Assembly: GCA_029379385.1 (NCBI GenBank)
Contig: CM055617.1
Span: 4,712,001 to 4,776,000 of the forward strand
Direction of reading: 5' to 3'
Length of the DNA: 64,000 bases
Source of the DNA: Quillaja saponaria
Lineage: Eukaryota; Streptophyta; Magnoliopsida; Fabales; Quillajaceae
Positions 49,909 to 61,198 of the stretch are shown here, one piece after another; within the stretch, counting starts at the first letter, position 1; every line of letters begins with the position of its first letter. The translations under genes were made by a program, and so were the position numbers. The notes beneath the pieces are model-generated. The model was not told where the DNA came from. It did no database searches and worked only from the letters and a program-made list of their open reading frames with translations.

Positions 49909-51378
49909 CTACTGTGTCTTCTTTTCTTTGTTCGAAGGTAGTGGAATCTTCCTTAAAATGCTATCATCAATTTTTCTGTACAGTGTCTGAAGAATTCTAT
50001 GTACCATGAACAGCTTGTCATAAATGTGATCCTGATACTTGTCATACAACAGAGGAACTGACAGACTAAGAAGAACACCTGCCCAAATATTATTAAAAAG
50101 AAAAAATATATAAACAAATTAATGAATAGATAATCTTGGAACAGTTATGTATTCTTAAAAGTTTTCAGCAGCAGACAACACCAATATTTGTAACCCCACC
50201 CTACCCAAAAAAAAGAAAAAGAAAAAAGAAGAGTAGAGAAATCACCAATATAGATCAGAGTGAGAAAGTTGAAGAGACTGCCAATATAAGATATTGCCCA
50301 CAAGCCAACTGAAACCTTGATGCCCAAAACAAGAAGAATATATATGCAGTATAAGATTATTGAATTCTGACATACATAAATTTATCCAGATTATTGGAAT
50401 GAAAAGTAAAAGAGAAGTATAAGCCCCCAACCTGAAGAAAAAGCTTAAAATTTCTGCCAATTGCTATGTCATGTGCAATGGACAAAGCATAATTGACCCA
50501 CACTTGCAATGCATCAGCAGCCTTCACAACACAGTCCTCGGGAATTTCCAGATCAGGAAGAGGAGGGAGAGGTCTATATAAGAGCATAATCATCATTATA
50601 TCCAATATATAATCACATCATTTATAGTGTGTTCTTACAATTTTTCCCAAATCTTTCCATAGTACTTATTCCTCTTCATTAATTCCAAGATTCTAACTAT
50701 CATCATTACATTTATAATTATAAGAGAAACTATAGTGAATACTAGTTTATATGCCAATCTATATCATACAGCAATTTTTTTTGAGATATTTCAAGTAATT
50801 TACATAAGAAAACAGTAAAAGGGATTGCAGAAATAGAAAGGTATATACCTATTGAGAAGGGAAGCAGATTTGGCCCAGAAAAAGAGAATCACAACAAGAA
50901 GCAATTGAACATTGGCTACAAATGACAAGAAATTATATCCAGCTCGTTCAAATAGGAACCACAACGTCGTAGCAGAAACCAATACCACAACCCCACCACG
51001 CCATTTCTTCCACAGCAACACATCAGCAACTACCAGCGTTGAATGAGATACATTAAAACTAAAATAATTAATCCAATCCAAAATTAGGCAAAAACAAGAA
51101 ACGGAGACGGATTTCAATCGGAAAATCTTTTAGAAATAGATCTTTCTTTTTTCATGCAATACAAAAGCATTTTCTAACTTCCACTAAACGAAGGGGATCC
51201 ATGTCAAACTGATCAGTTTCATGGTGACCGCATAGATACATTTGTGTATGTAATGAAACGAAGGAAGAATGTAATGCGTATGTGACTGTGTAAGTGCACG
51301 AGAGAGATAGAGAGAACCTGAGCCACCGCCGAGTGCTTGATGAACGGATATTCGACCATAATGTTTGGGATCTCCCAT
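49909..51378 (-). CDS. Reticulon-like protein, short RTNLB type
   Basis: Tubulates and shapes ER membrane. Five exons join in frame: 51378-51318, 51029-50849, 50573-50432, 50315-50246 and 50078-49909, giving 207 residues. This is almost only the reticulon homology domain with a 20-residue head (VHQALGGGS then [10 protein letters not shown]), as in Arabidopsis RTNLB10. Two long hydrophobic hairpins (about 32-76 and 129-170) flank a soluble loop ([16 protein letters not shown]). The tail ends KEKKTQ, giving a lysine-rich end of the dilysine type near the C-terminus. The stop codon TAG is immediately followed by a consensus donor (TAG|GTAAGT), so the 3' UTR is probably spliced. It is encoded on the same strand as, and 0.55 kb downstream of, the PRKRIP1 homologue. 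Confidence 0.93.
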
Positions 51379-51683
51379 GGCGATTAGGGTTTCAGTACAG
51401 AGAATTGGGCGAGGAGAAAGGAGGTAGAAGATGAATACGAACCGCACCAACTAGAAATGGAGAGAATCAAAGTTTGTTGCCGAACTATTTTTCAGTTCTC
51501 TTGATTCAGCCGTACAAAACTGTATTTGGTCATTCGGGTTGCTGTTCAGTATTATAGCAGGAGACGGAGCAGACTAAGAAGCACCGGGCCCCTATTGGGC
51601 TGGGCTTATTTAAGGTACCAATGCGTATATTATTTTTTTTCGTAAGTTAGGCACAATAATTGTAGACATATGGCATTATTTAC

Positions 51684-51748
51684 GGGTCTTTTAGATGTCA
51701 CTAGGGAGAATATTATTTGTGGGTCTTTTAGATGTCACTAGGGAGAAT
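51684..51748. repeat. 28-bp direct repeat, 37-bp spacing
   Basis: GGGTCTTTTAGATGTCACTA and the following GGGAGAAT occur identically at 51684 and 51721, upstream of the reticulon start and downstream of the PRKRIP1 homologue. Confidence 0.9.
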
Positions 51749-51928
51749 TAAGGATTCGGCAAATTGAAATTGAATAAATTACTCTTTTTTTCAGTAAAGA
51801 AACTTAATGGTACATTATCCATGAGGAAGAAAGCAGGAATAATGTGTCAAACTAATTCAGCTAGCCCATCATAAACCAAGTTTTAACAAAGGAAAAGAAT
51901 CAGACTACAGCAAGGGTTTGTTTGTTGC

Positions 51929-53624
51929 TTAGGCTGTATCCTCGCCGTTTTCAGAGTCTCCATCATCTGAAGACTCTTCATTCTGAAGTTGCTCTTCACC
52001 AGCATTCAATTTGCTCTTCTTCTCCTTTTTCTTCTGCTTCTTCTTTTGACGTTTCAGTCGCTTCTTTGCTGTTCGTTCCTCAGCAGCTTTCATCCGTTCC
52101 TCCCTCCTCATATGGAATTCAGCCACTTCCTTCCTTTTCTGATAGTCAGCATCCATCCTAGCAAGCCGGTCTTGCTCTTTCCTTCTCATCTGCCGATACT
52201 GTTGCAAGGAGGATGTCATGAATATAAGGACAGCATATGCATAACATTGTATTGTAAGAGTTCATGTCTGCAACCACATGCATGAGAAAATATTTGATGC
52301 AATTCCAATGTTAAATAAATACAGGGAGTGTATCAACATGTCTAGATTCAAATTGACATGTTAATGAGAAAGAAGATGTCTAAGTTCCAAAACTAACGAG
52401 TGCATCTGCTAAACTTAAAGCAAACAAATTGACAATGCTCTGAACTCAGAAATCAGAACGTCCTTAGCTAATGGGACAGGAATAACGTGATCATCAGACA
52501 TCAGGACCAAATGCTTATAACCAGAGACAAAAACTGAAGAACCTTTTGTTTTTCTGATAAGTATGATATGAAGAACCTTTTAGTTCTGAAATAATCATTT
52601 TCTGACCCTCTCAATCTTCCTTTTGCATGTAAACACACATAATTTCGTTTCTTTCCTAGATCACATATAGTAACACTCTGTCAATCTACAGTATATGAAA
52701 CATAATGTACAGAATATCATCAGTTTTCTAAGCTATGATCTAAGGGCATTGTTTGGGCATTCAGAGATATATAATTGCAGTATGAATGTATGGCTGTCAC
52801 TTTTGTACAAATACAAAGGGAACACTAATCATAAAGAGGAATCTGTTACAAGTAAAATCCAGGAATAGGATGCTTTATAAGTTCCTATGTCAGTCCTGTC
52901 ATTGAAATTTAAGATCTTCCATGGATTCAATGGATTGCTCTATTAATAATGGGCATATAATGCATGAGTAAGATATTCCATTCCATCTGAACCAAGTCCT
53001 GTTGCAGCAATGGTGGATTTAGGTCAATTTCCCATACAGATTATGTGACTTCAAACTAATTTACTAATTTGATGTGACTTAAGGAAAAACTTACCACAAT
53101 GATGGCTCTCCACCAAAATCTAATATACTATGTTGAAAACTTGACATAGAATGCAATAACTTCAAAATAACTGTCCTACACATTGAGGCATCAGTTCTAG
53201 TTCCAAACTATATCGTAACGACGTAACTCATGTCATGCATTTCATATTATCAAAATCCACTTTCTAAGAATCTCATGTAATCCACGCTAAATTTCTGATA
53301 GTTGAAATCAGAAAAAGGATTGATTATTACTTAGTTTCCAGTCTGTAAAATCAATATGATAATGGAAACTTACAAAAAGTTTACCTGATGGAAGTCACCA
53401 GAACCGGAACCAGCAGAACTACCAGAAGTGTTGTTGACGCGGACAGGCACGTTTTCAAGGATCCGTCGAAGCTTAACCTCAAGGTCCTCCCCTTCCTCCT
53501 TAAAAGCAGTTGGCGTATACTCAACAAGGGCATTCGATCCTGCTGCAGGTGGCAGGGGAGGTTTTGACTTATCTGGCACTGATACCACCTGAAGGTCACC
53601 ATCTTTGGGCTTTCCCATTGACAT
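51929..53624 (-). CDS. PRKRIP1: PRKR-interacting protein 1 homologue (DUF1168)
   Basis: Small nuclear RNA-associated protein; in animals PRKRIP1 binds double-stranded RNA and is a spliceosome component. The plant role is inferred. Two exons: 53624-53385 and 52198-51929, in phase, giving 169 residues. The N-terminal conserved part (SNALVEYTPTAFKEEGEDLE) is followed by the DFHQYRQMRRKEQDRLARMD core spanning the splice junction, a long charged helix, a very basic run (KRLKRQKKKQKKKEKKSK, likely nuclear or RNA-binding) and an acidic C-terminus (SSDDGDSENGEDTA). Start: Met at 53624 (MSMGKPK); Met3 is an alternative. The intron is 1.19 kb. The normal plant length is small, so no truncation is suspected. 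Confidence 0.92.
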
Positions 53625-54960
53625 GCTTGGGTGTCACAAGACCTTAATACTTGGTCCAGGGGCTGAATCACAATTTGTTGTACAAAATTTAGAAACTAAG
53701 CTCGAGAGAGTTGAGCAACTGGGTTCTGCTTTCTCACTAGAACACTCAAATTTTCAGGTTGTGTTAGGTTTGCATTCAGCCAAAAACGAACTACAGTGAT
53801 AAGTGTGGGGATTTTTGACTCTAACCAAGGGCACTTCAAATCCTCAACCAATCCAACCTGCAATCCAGTTTGAGTTGAACTGTTTGACCAGGCTAAGCTG
53901 TTGAAAAAGAAGTAGATTCAAAGATAGAAAGCGTAAAAACATATCAAGAATTCAAGTTTCCCTTCCAAATTCAGACAATATTGTAATGAAAAGATTTAAA
54001 AATATATATATTTAACATTCAAAACATAAATACATTTCCAAGTTCCCAACTTTCCAAACAACTAGCCACCTAATAAAGGGCATTTATACATCTTACTCCC
54101 GAAAATGAAAATAAATGACTAGTCTGTTTTCCACACCACACATAGTAAAATATAGTGAACTCAAAAGAACACAAATTAGACTTGTTGAGTAGGCCAGTAA
54201 GTTAATGGATCAAATCAAACTGTTCTAATATCAAAAACCTCAACCAGACCCAGGAAAGAAAAGAAAATTATCAAAGTAGCAGCAGTGATGAGCAGAGAAA
54301 AAGGTACCATGGCAAAGAACTCCAGAGAACCTCCAAGCTTACTTATTCAGAGGAAGAAACAATTTTTGCAATGTTAACACCCATCCAGTTCCTAATTCTA
54401 CAACTTAAACCAATGCAAATAAAAGGAACAAACTTAGTACCTGCTATCTAAGCAAAAATAAACAAAGTATTTTAATTACTAAAGCAGGTTGGAGATACAT
54501 ACAAAATCCTTCAAACCAGATTGTCTTTAGAACTGATAATCCTTTGCTTCCTTGCTTTTTTTCACGTTCCTTCAAAATTTGGGAGGACAAGTGACAATCA
54601 AAAACAAATAAAAAATGTGCAAACTATAAAGATTGGCGAAAAGAAAGCAAAGCCAACGACCAACACAGTAAAACAAATGAAGGTTATAAACGCCAAGGGC
54701 ACCACTCCTAGTTGATGAGTGTATGAGTAAGGAAGCTAAATCCGATAAAGAGAAGGACGTTGATTGTTCGATGGTTGGATAAATTGGGGTGAGGCGGTGC
54801 CGGTGAGTCGCGGGCGGCGGAGATTTGTTGCAATGTTCCAAAGCCAGTTGGGGCTTTTCCTGGGTGTCTTATGGGAGTCTCGGACAATAATTCGGTATTG
54901 CTAAGTCGGGCAGGACAACCCGTCGTGAAGTCCGTTGTTAAATGGGCCAAACTGGACAGA
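53625..54960. promoter_or_regulatory. Upstream region of PRKRIP1, probable leader intron and promoter
   Basis: A GC-richer patch at about 54770-54940 (minus strand reads CGCCGCCCGCGACTCACC) stands out in AT-rich DNA, about 1.2 kb from the start codon. It may be the first, untranslated exon and core promoter, with an intron in the leader. This is inference from composition only. No other gene is seen. Confidence 0.35.
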
Positions 54961-55718
54961 TTTCTTTAGATTTTAGGATTCTTTTAATTTTTAATTTAAA
55001 TCTTTCAAAATATTTTTGATTAATTTTATTTTTTAAATTTTATTTTTTAAATTTGATTTACATTCTCTCTTTGTCATATATAATTCTACATAATTTTTAA
55101 AAAAAATTACTTTTTGTCAAATTTATTTTTTAACAAAAATAAAATTTAGAATTTTTTATTAAGTTATATTGTATATGTCAATTTGTTATTTGTTCTCATA
55201 ACACATGACACATGGATAAGTCACATAAAATATCATTAATCACTCATCTCTCTTTTAATTTAAAATAAATTACAAAGACCACATTTAATGATTTATAAAA
55301 CTATAGATCTTAATTTTGATATTGTGAAATTTAAAGATATAACTGAATTTTCAGTCAAACTATAAGACAAAAAATATAATTTAATATTTTATACATACAA
55401 CATAATTGATATTATTATAATTAATTAGACAGTAAGATCTATTAATAATTCATTTTACTCTAGTTTTTTTTTTTCTTTCTAAAGTTTGTTGTATTCGTGT
55501 GATAAGATAATTATTGCATATTTTATTTACATTGGGTTATTAAATTGTTTTGAACTGAAGGGTTGTAATTTGTAAATACATTAACAATAATTATTTGGAT
55601 AAAATTATAGACTTTTATATTTTAGTTGTATTATTGTCATTAATAAATACTACAGGGATCGGTCAGAAATATTCACTTTATCAGAGTTTAATATTAATCA
55701 CCTTCACTAATAAAAATA
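54961..55718. other. AT-rich spacer before the P450 remnant
   Basis: No N-terminal P450 sequence (membrane anchor, proline hinge) could be found here in any plus-strand frame. The DNA is almost pure A/T. Confidence 0.6.
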
Positions 55719-57133
55719 GACTTTTATCTTGATGTTGCTTTTGCTCCATATGGTAATTACTGGAAGGAGATAAGGAAATTTTGTGTTATTCAGCTCTTTA
55801 GCACCAAAAAGGTAAAGTCATATCGGTTTATCAGAGAACAAGTGGTTGCTTTGCTGATTGACTCACTTTCCCAGTCATCCTTGTCTGCAATTCCTGTTGA
55901 CTTGAGTGAGAAAATGATGTCCTTAACTGCAACCATAACTTGTAGAGTTGCCTTTGGAAAGAGGTTTGAAGGAAATGAATTTGATGAGGGTAAGTTTCAA
56001 GAAGTAGTTAACGAGGCCATGGCAATGTTGGGAAGCTTCTCTGCATCTAACTTCTTCCCATATGTTGGCTGGATTGTTGATAAGCTCACAGGACATCATG
56101 ACAGGCTTGAAAGGAGCTTCCATGACTTGGATGGTTTTTACCAACAAGTTATAGACCAACATCTTGATACCAAAGAAACAAAACATGAAGAAGAACAAAA
56201 CATAATTGATATGCTGCTAAAATTAGAGAGAAATCAGACAGAAATTGATGCAGTTCAATTTACCCAAAATCATATCAAAGCAATCCTAACGGTAAACTTT
56301 GTCTTTGATTGTTTCAAATAATTTTTTTTATAAACTTTTTGGAGCTCCCCCACTAACTGTATGCATTATTATTGGCCGTACTTCCCCAATATGATACTAC
56401 TCCTATCTGTCTGTCTATTTAGATAGTCAAAATTATGCCGGCCTGGGTCTCTGTATAATTTTGAATCATGAGCTAACTTTTTATTGTTGACGAGTGTTTC
56501 AAGAATATATTTCTAGGTGGAGTGGAAACTAGTGCTATCACTGTGGTTTGGGCTATGGCAGAGCTTATTAGGAACCCAAGAGCAATGAAGAAATCACAAG
56601 AAGAAATCAGAAATTGTGTTGGAAACAAAGGAGAAGTCGATGAAGGAGACATTGAGCAGCTAAAATACCTGAAGATGGTGGTGAAGGAAACTCTTAGATT
56701 GCATCCTCCAGCACCACTTCTAGTTCCCAGGGAAGCTATGTCCCACTTTAAGATCAATGGGTATGACACATACCCAAAAACCCAAGTCCATGTCAATGCT
56801 TGGGCTATTCAACGAGATCCTGATATCTGGACATCCCCTGAAGAGTTTGTTCCTGAGAGGTTTGAAGATGAATCCATTGATTTCAATGGGCAAAATTATG
56901 AGCTCTTGCCCTTTGGTTCTGGAAGAAGAGGTTGTCCTGGTGTGTACATGGGACTTAGCACAGTGGAGTTGGCACTTGCTAATCTTTTGTACTGTTTTGA
57001 CTGGAAATTGCCCAACGGATTGAAGGAGGAAGATGTGAACATGGAAGAAGAAGCTGGTATCACTGTATATAAGAAGTTACCTCTAAACCTAGTGCCCGTC
57101 AAGTATATCACTGGCCTTAGTAAGATGAAGTAA
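55719..57133 (+). pseudogene. 5'-truncated CYP71-family cytochrome P450
   Basis: Plant P450 of the CYP71 clan (closest in feel to CYP71B/CYP83); substrate unknown. Two exons, 55719-56291 and 56504-57133, with the usual phase-0 CYP71 intron between, encode about 400 residues against about 500 for the family. Similarity starts abruptly at DVAFAPYGNYWKEIRK, with an in-frame TAA at 55695-55697. The ER anchor and proline-rich hinge (about 100 residues) are absent. The rest is intact: I-helix GGVETS, K-helix ExxR in KETLRLHPP, PERF motif (EEFVPERFED) and haem loop FGSGRRGCPG with the Cys ligand. An internal ATG at 55842 could start a soluble fragment, but a functional microsomal enzyme is unlikely. 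Frame conservation suggests a recent truncation or an assembly gap. Confidence 0.8.
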
Positions 57134-57529
57134 AATAAAGGAGTACATGTTTGGCTTTGCTTATTGTACGGAATATAGATCTCTTTATTCAAGTTCTTAG
57201 GGATTATTGAAGTTTCTGATCATGGAGTATATGAAGTTTGTTGAATAAAAAAACAAAGCATATTCTGAATTTTGCATCCCCAAGCTAATTTCTTGTATCA
57301 ATTCTAAAGCCCCTTGTTGCCAACTTAGTGTTGAATCTATATCCAAGAAACGAAAAATTAATAAGTTGATTGTTGTTTTGTTTTTCTAGGCTGTTGACTT
57401 GTGTTTATTTTTGCTGAATAAATCTATGTTTGATGGTTTTCCTATCTTTTCTTCTTCTTTTTTATTTTTTTTAATTTGTGTACAGTATTTCTTTTTTAAC
57501 AAAAATAAAATTTAGTATATTACGTGCCA

Positions 57530-57573
57530 ATTAATTAGTTTAATAAAATTTAGTTTTTATTAAACTAATTAAT
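57530..57573. repeat. Perfect 19-bp inverted repeat, 6-nt loop
   Basis: Arms 57530-57548 and 57555-57573 (core AATTAGTTTAATAAAA and its complement) with loop TTTAGT. About 400 bp after the P450 stop. Confidence 0.85.
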
Positions 57574-57995
57574 AAAATTTAGGATTATATTTTTAGTCTA
57601 ATAAAATTTAGTTTTCTAAATTACCTCATCTTTATTTTACAGATTTCTTTGATCTCTTATCTCTAATGTTCTTGCATGACAATAGTATATTATGTGCCGA
57701 TTAATTAATTGCAATATAATTTAAAAAATTAGGTTAATTTTTTAATTGAGGGTTATCGCTTATAAACAATAATATTATTTTTAGGGAAGATTTTTAACTT
57801 AATATTTTTTTAACTCGATCGATAATTAGTGTCAATTAAGAATTTGATTATTTCTCAAGACCAAAGGGTAGTAGCTTATGTTTGAAATTAAAAAAAATAT
57901 TTTAATTGTTTTAATATATAGCAATATACATGCCATTCCAAAAAAAAAGAAAAAAAGAAAAAGAAAAGAGGGTGCAATGTTTCTTTCTTCTATGC

Positions 57996-58133
57996 CTATA
58001 TATATATATATATATATATATAACTCCCCCTCCCTCATTTTCCTTCCTCACTCTCTCTCTCTCTCTCATTGTATAGCTTTCAGCTTTCAAGCTCTGTGTT
58101 ATTCAATTACTCAACCTCACCAAGCTGCGATTC

Positions 58134-58180
<47 letters not shown>
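57996..58180. repeat. (AT)n followed by two (CT)n microsatellites
   Basis: About 13 AT units (57997-58022), then CT runs at about 58050-58068 and 58138-58179. The order TATA-like, pyrimidine-rich leader mimics a plant core promoter, but no gene follows. Confidence 0.85.
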
Positions 58181-59920
58181 AATGTCTATGTATCAGAATG
58201 TTCTGTTTTTGGGAAAGGGATTGACTTAAGCCATGTACCATTTCGTTTTAAAAATAAAAATAAGAATCATATTAATAAAATTTAATAATTATCAAGATTC
58301 ACTGAATATTAGAACTCTACTAAATTAAAAAGAATTCAAATACGGTTATTACTATTGCTATATAAACGTAAGAAAATTCAAAAATTTTGGATGTGCTTTT
58401 GTATACATATTATGTGTATTTAGCAAATAAATCAAATATTTTCCTAATTTTATTAGTGAAGCTATGAAATTAGAATATGAAACTTCTTTTACATTTTGTG
58501 ATTTTTTTTTTTTTTTTGAGTTATAGCATTTACAATATTCATGTGTCACAATAGGGGTAGTATTTGAATTTGGGATCTATGATCCCAACATCTCTATTTT
58601 AATCATTAAATTAAAACATCATCAACAAACTTTATGAAATTGAACAAGGAATATTATTTTTGATAAGTAGTTTTAGAATTTAAATTAAGCAAGTTAGTCT
58701 AGTCATAAAGAAGGTGTACTCATTTTATTAATTTTATGAGTTCGAATTTTTTTGGGGCGGCTATAGAAATAAACTCTTCATAAATTTTATAGCCAGACAC
58801 CGCGCAAGAAATAAATTCAAGCCTTAATAAATAACAAATTAACCACTTTGTTGGTAATAACTAGTATACAAATTATCTCATAAAAAAAAAAAAAAAAAAA
58901 AACTAGTATACTAATTATTTAATTCATATTATATCTTTGTTATCAATAAAGTGGAATGTGTTGCGGTCCATTGAAATGTGCATAATTCCTCTTTTGGAGG
59001 CAATGAATGAGGCACCAACATGCGCAATGCCACTGTGATTTTATCTATATCTTTACTATTTAGACTGAATTTGATAATATTTTTTTAGAGTGTGTTATAA
59101 TTTTTTATAAATCACAATATTACTAAACTCAATCTAATAATTTTGTTACTTACATAATATCATGTATTTATTAAAATGATATATAAGTTTTTTTAATATT
59201 TATTAGGTGATTGATAATAATTCTAATAATATATAATTAATGAATGTTAGTTTTGAAATATTTTAAAGTTTTTTACTAAATGACTTAGGATACTTGTTAA
59301 ATGTAAAAGTTTTATCTAACACTTATTGTGGTTATAGATAATGATGTTAGTGATTTATAATTAATGAATATTACTTTTGAAAATTTTAAATTAAAAAAAT
59401 ATACTTAATAAGTGTATTTATGACAACATTAAAATTTTATTCTAAACTTTCACACATGTATTTATTACAATTTAATAAATATACTATAATTTAAAAACTC
59501 TTTAAAAACACATATTTATAACAAAAGAAACTTTCTCGCTTGTTCTTAGCCACGTGCTAATGCTAACGTAATAATTTAATAGATTGTCATAATCCAATGC
59601 AATGATGCCTTTCTCCAAATCTCATTTTGCTTTGTTGCTATCATCAACATATTCTTGCCAAACAAATGGTTGTTAATTTGGTCAAAAATTTTGATCAACT
59701 TTATGCTTATTTAATTATTTAAAAAAAAAATGGTTAAACTCAAAAAGATGCAGTTTGAGTGATAAGATATCTTGAGGTCAGGTTTTTGCAATGTCAAATA
59801 CTCGAGTCTGCAAGAACACATTGGTGGGGAGGGAAAATCACAAATCTTGAATGAGATTAGACTCACACTTAAAAAGTACAGGGATATTCGTAGAAAATAA
59901 AAAAAATAAGGGTAGTGATT

Positions 59921-60221
59921 AAGAATTAATTAAGGTATTGGCAATTATCCAAATTACAATTGTCAACAAAATTTAATATGAATAATTTCTCGTTGTAATT
60001 AATGAGAAGATAATAATTAATTATTATTTTATTTTTTTTGTTTGTTGGACAAAATTATCCCTAAGAACAAAAAGTAAACAATAAAAAAATTCAATAGTCT
60101 TTTAATCATTAAAAGTAAGTTTGTCTATCAAATTAAAAAATTAATTAATTATTATGTTCTCATTAATTATTAAAATTCTTATTGAGAATTTGTAATTGCG
60201 ATATTTACCTTAATTAATCTT
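59921..60221. mobile_element. Possible foldback MITE
   Basis: Left arm AAGAATTAATTAAGGTA (59921-59937) and right arm TACCTTAATTAATCTT (60206-60221) are inverted copies. Internal arms also match (AATTAATGAGAA[G]ATAATAATTAATTA near 59998-60030 and its complement near 60128-60172). Size about 300 bp. No exact target duplication was identified, and AT-richness favours chance pairing of the shorter blocks. Confidence 0.4.
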
Positions 60222-60548
60222 GACAATGTGGGCACTGGTCGGCAAGACCCAACTAAAAAATACAATTCACATTATCACAAAAAATGTCACTACTAACTAT
60301 AAAATATATTTAAAAAACAAACATTGTTGCTTTTCCCCTTCTATTATTATCTATTAAAATGTTTAAAATGTGACGCTTGTTAATTAATGTTATTGTTGTG
60401 ATCACCAAAAATTCTGAAATATTAGTTGAAAGTGTGGGCCCTAATGTTAACGGCTGCGTATACAAGCTCTGCTACAATCAGTTTTGGCAGTTCAAATTGA
60501 GCGGTACCGTTAAGAAACTAAAATGCAATTTGAGGGGTAAGCGACCGC

Positions 60549-60947
60549 CACGTGTCGGTGCATCGAGGTATTAGAATGTGATTCGTGTGCCAAAATTACA
60601 GGCTGGACCGACAAGTTGTCAGTAAAAAATCTCGTTCCGAATACTGTCACTCTCCTGTCGTTTTTCCACGTCATCACTTCCTTGCGCCCCAAATAACCCA
60701 ATAAATAAATAAGTAAACCGAAAAATTCTTCACGTAATGCCTTCCAGCCTGGCTCAGTCAAACTTATCCTCAACTACAATTCATATCGCGATATTTTAAT
60801 TTCCAGAATCTCCTATCGTTTCAGTAACTTCCGTAACTGAGCTCTACGAGTCAAACTAGGAACCTACTTAGCTACCTCTGTTCCTCAAAAACTTTTATAT
60901 CGCCGAGATTTTAGTTTGATTATCAGAAATACACGTGCTTACGTGGC
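60549..60947 (+). promoter_or_regulatory. ABRE/G-box-type ACGT elements upstream of MYB
   Basis: CACGTGTC (60549-60556), CCACGTCA (about 60666-60673), ACACGTGC (about 60931-60938) and TACGTGGC (60940-60947). ACGT cores bind bZIP/ABF factors, in keeping with the ABA and stress induction known for MYB44-type genes. Confidence 0.5.
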
Positions 60948-60980
60948 AATAGTGAGAGGTTATACAGCTGTATTTATCGC

Positions 60981-61041
60981 AACCGGTAACCAAGCAGTAC
61001 CGGTTCACACTCCGCTTATTACCTGTATTGGTTAACCGGTT
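60981..61041 (+). promoter_or_regulatory. Cluster of AACCGG/CCGGTT sites in the MYB promoter
   Basis: Three sites within 61 bp: AACCGG (60981), ACCGGTT (60999) and the palindrome AACCGGTT (61034-61041). R2R3-MYBs of this group bind AACnG cores, so autoregulation is plausible. Confidence 0.45.
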
Positions 61042-61067
61042 CAATCTGTTACCCTAATCCTTCTGTT

Positions 61068-61073
61068 TATAAA
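61068..61073 (+). promoter_or_regulatory. TATA box of the MYB gene
   Basis: TATAAA about 130 bp before the ATG, followed by a CT-rich leader (61100-61155) typical of plant 5' UTRs. Confidence 0.55.
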
Positions 61074-61198
61074 CCCTTGCCAATTCTTCTTCTCCATCTC
61101 TGAAGAGGCTCTCTCTCTCTTCACCGCCTCTCCCAATTCCCCTTTCTCTCTCTAAAAAATTAAATTTTGTTGGATTTAGGTTTAGGCTTTTATAGTGA

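Larger units (their letters stand above)
57134..60480. other. AT-rich intergenic spacer with small repeats
   Basis: 3.3 kb between the P450 remnant and the MYB promoter. It contains a strong hairpin (57530-57573), an AT/CT microsatellite block (57996-58180), a poly-A run (58879-58902), a possible MITE (59921-60221) and loose SINE-like box B matches (GAGTTCGAATTTT near 58738; ACTCGAGTCTG near 59799). No gene is recognised. Confidence 0.6.

Noticed and set aside
57878..58285. 135-codon plus-strand frame
   Set aside because: It consists of poly-Lys, (Tyr-Ile)n and (Ser-Leu)n translated from A, AT and CT microsatellites.
58690..58760. SINE-like box B (GAGTTCGAATTTT)
   Set aside because: An isolated motif with no matching box A at the right distance and no target duplication; too common by chance.
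59745..59880. tRNA-derived SINE candidate (TTTGAGTGATAAG...ACTCGAGTCTG)
   Set aside because: Only partial resemblance to boxes A and B. No A-tail or flanking duplication could be shown.
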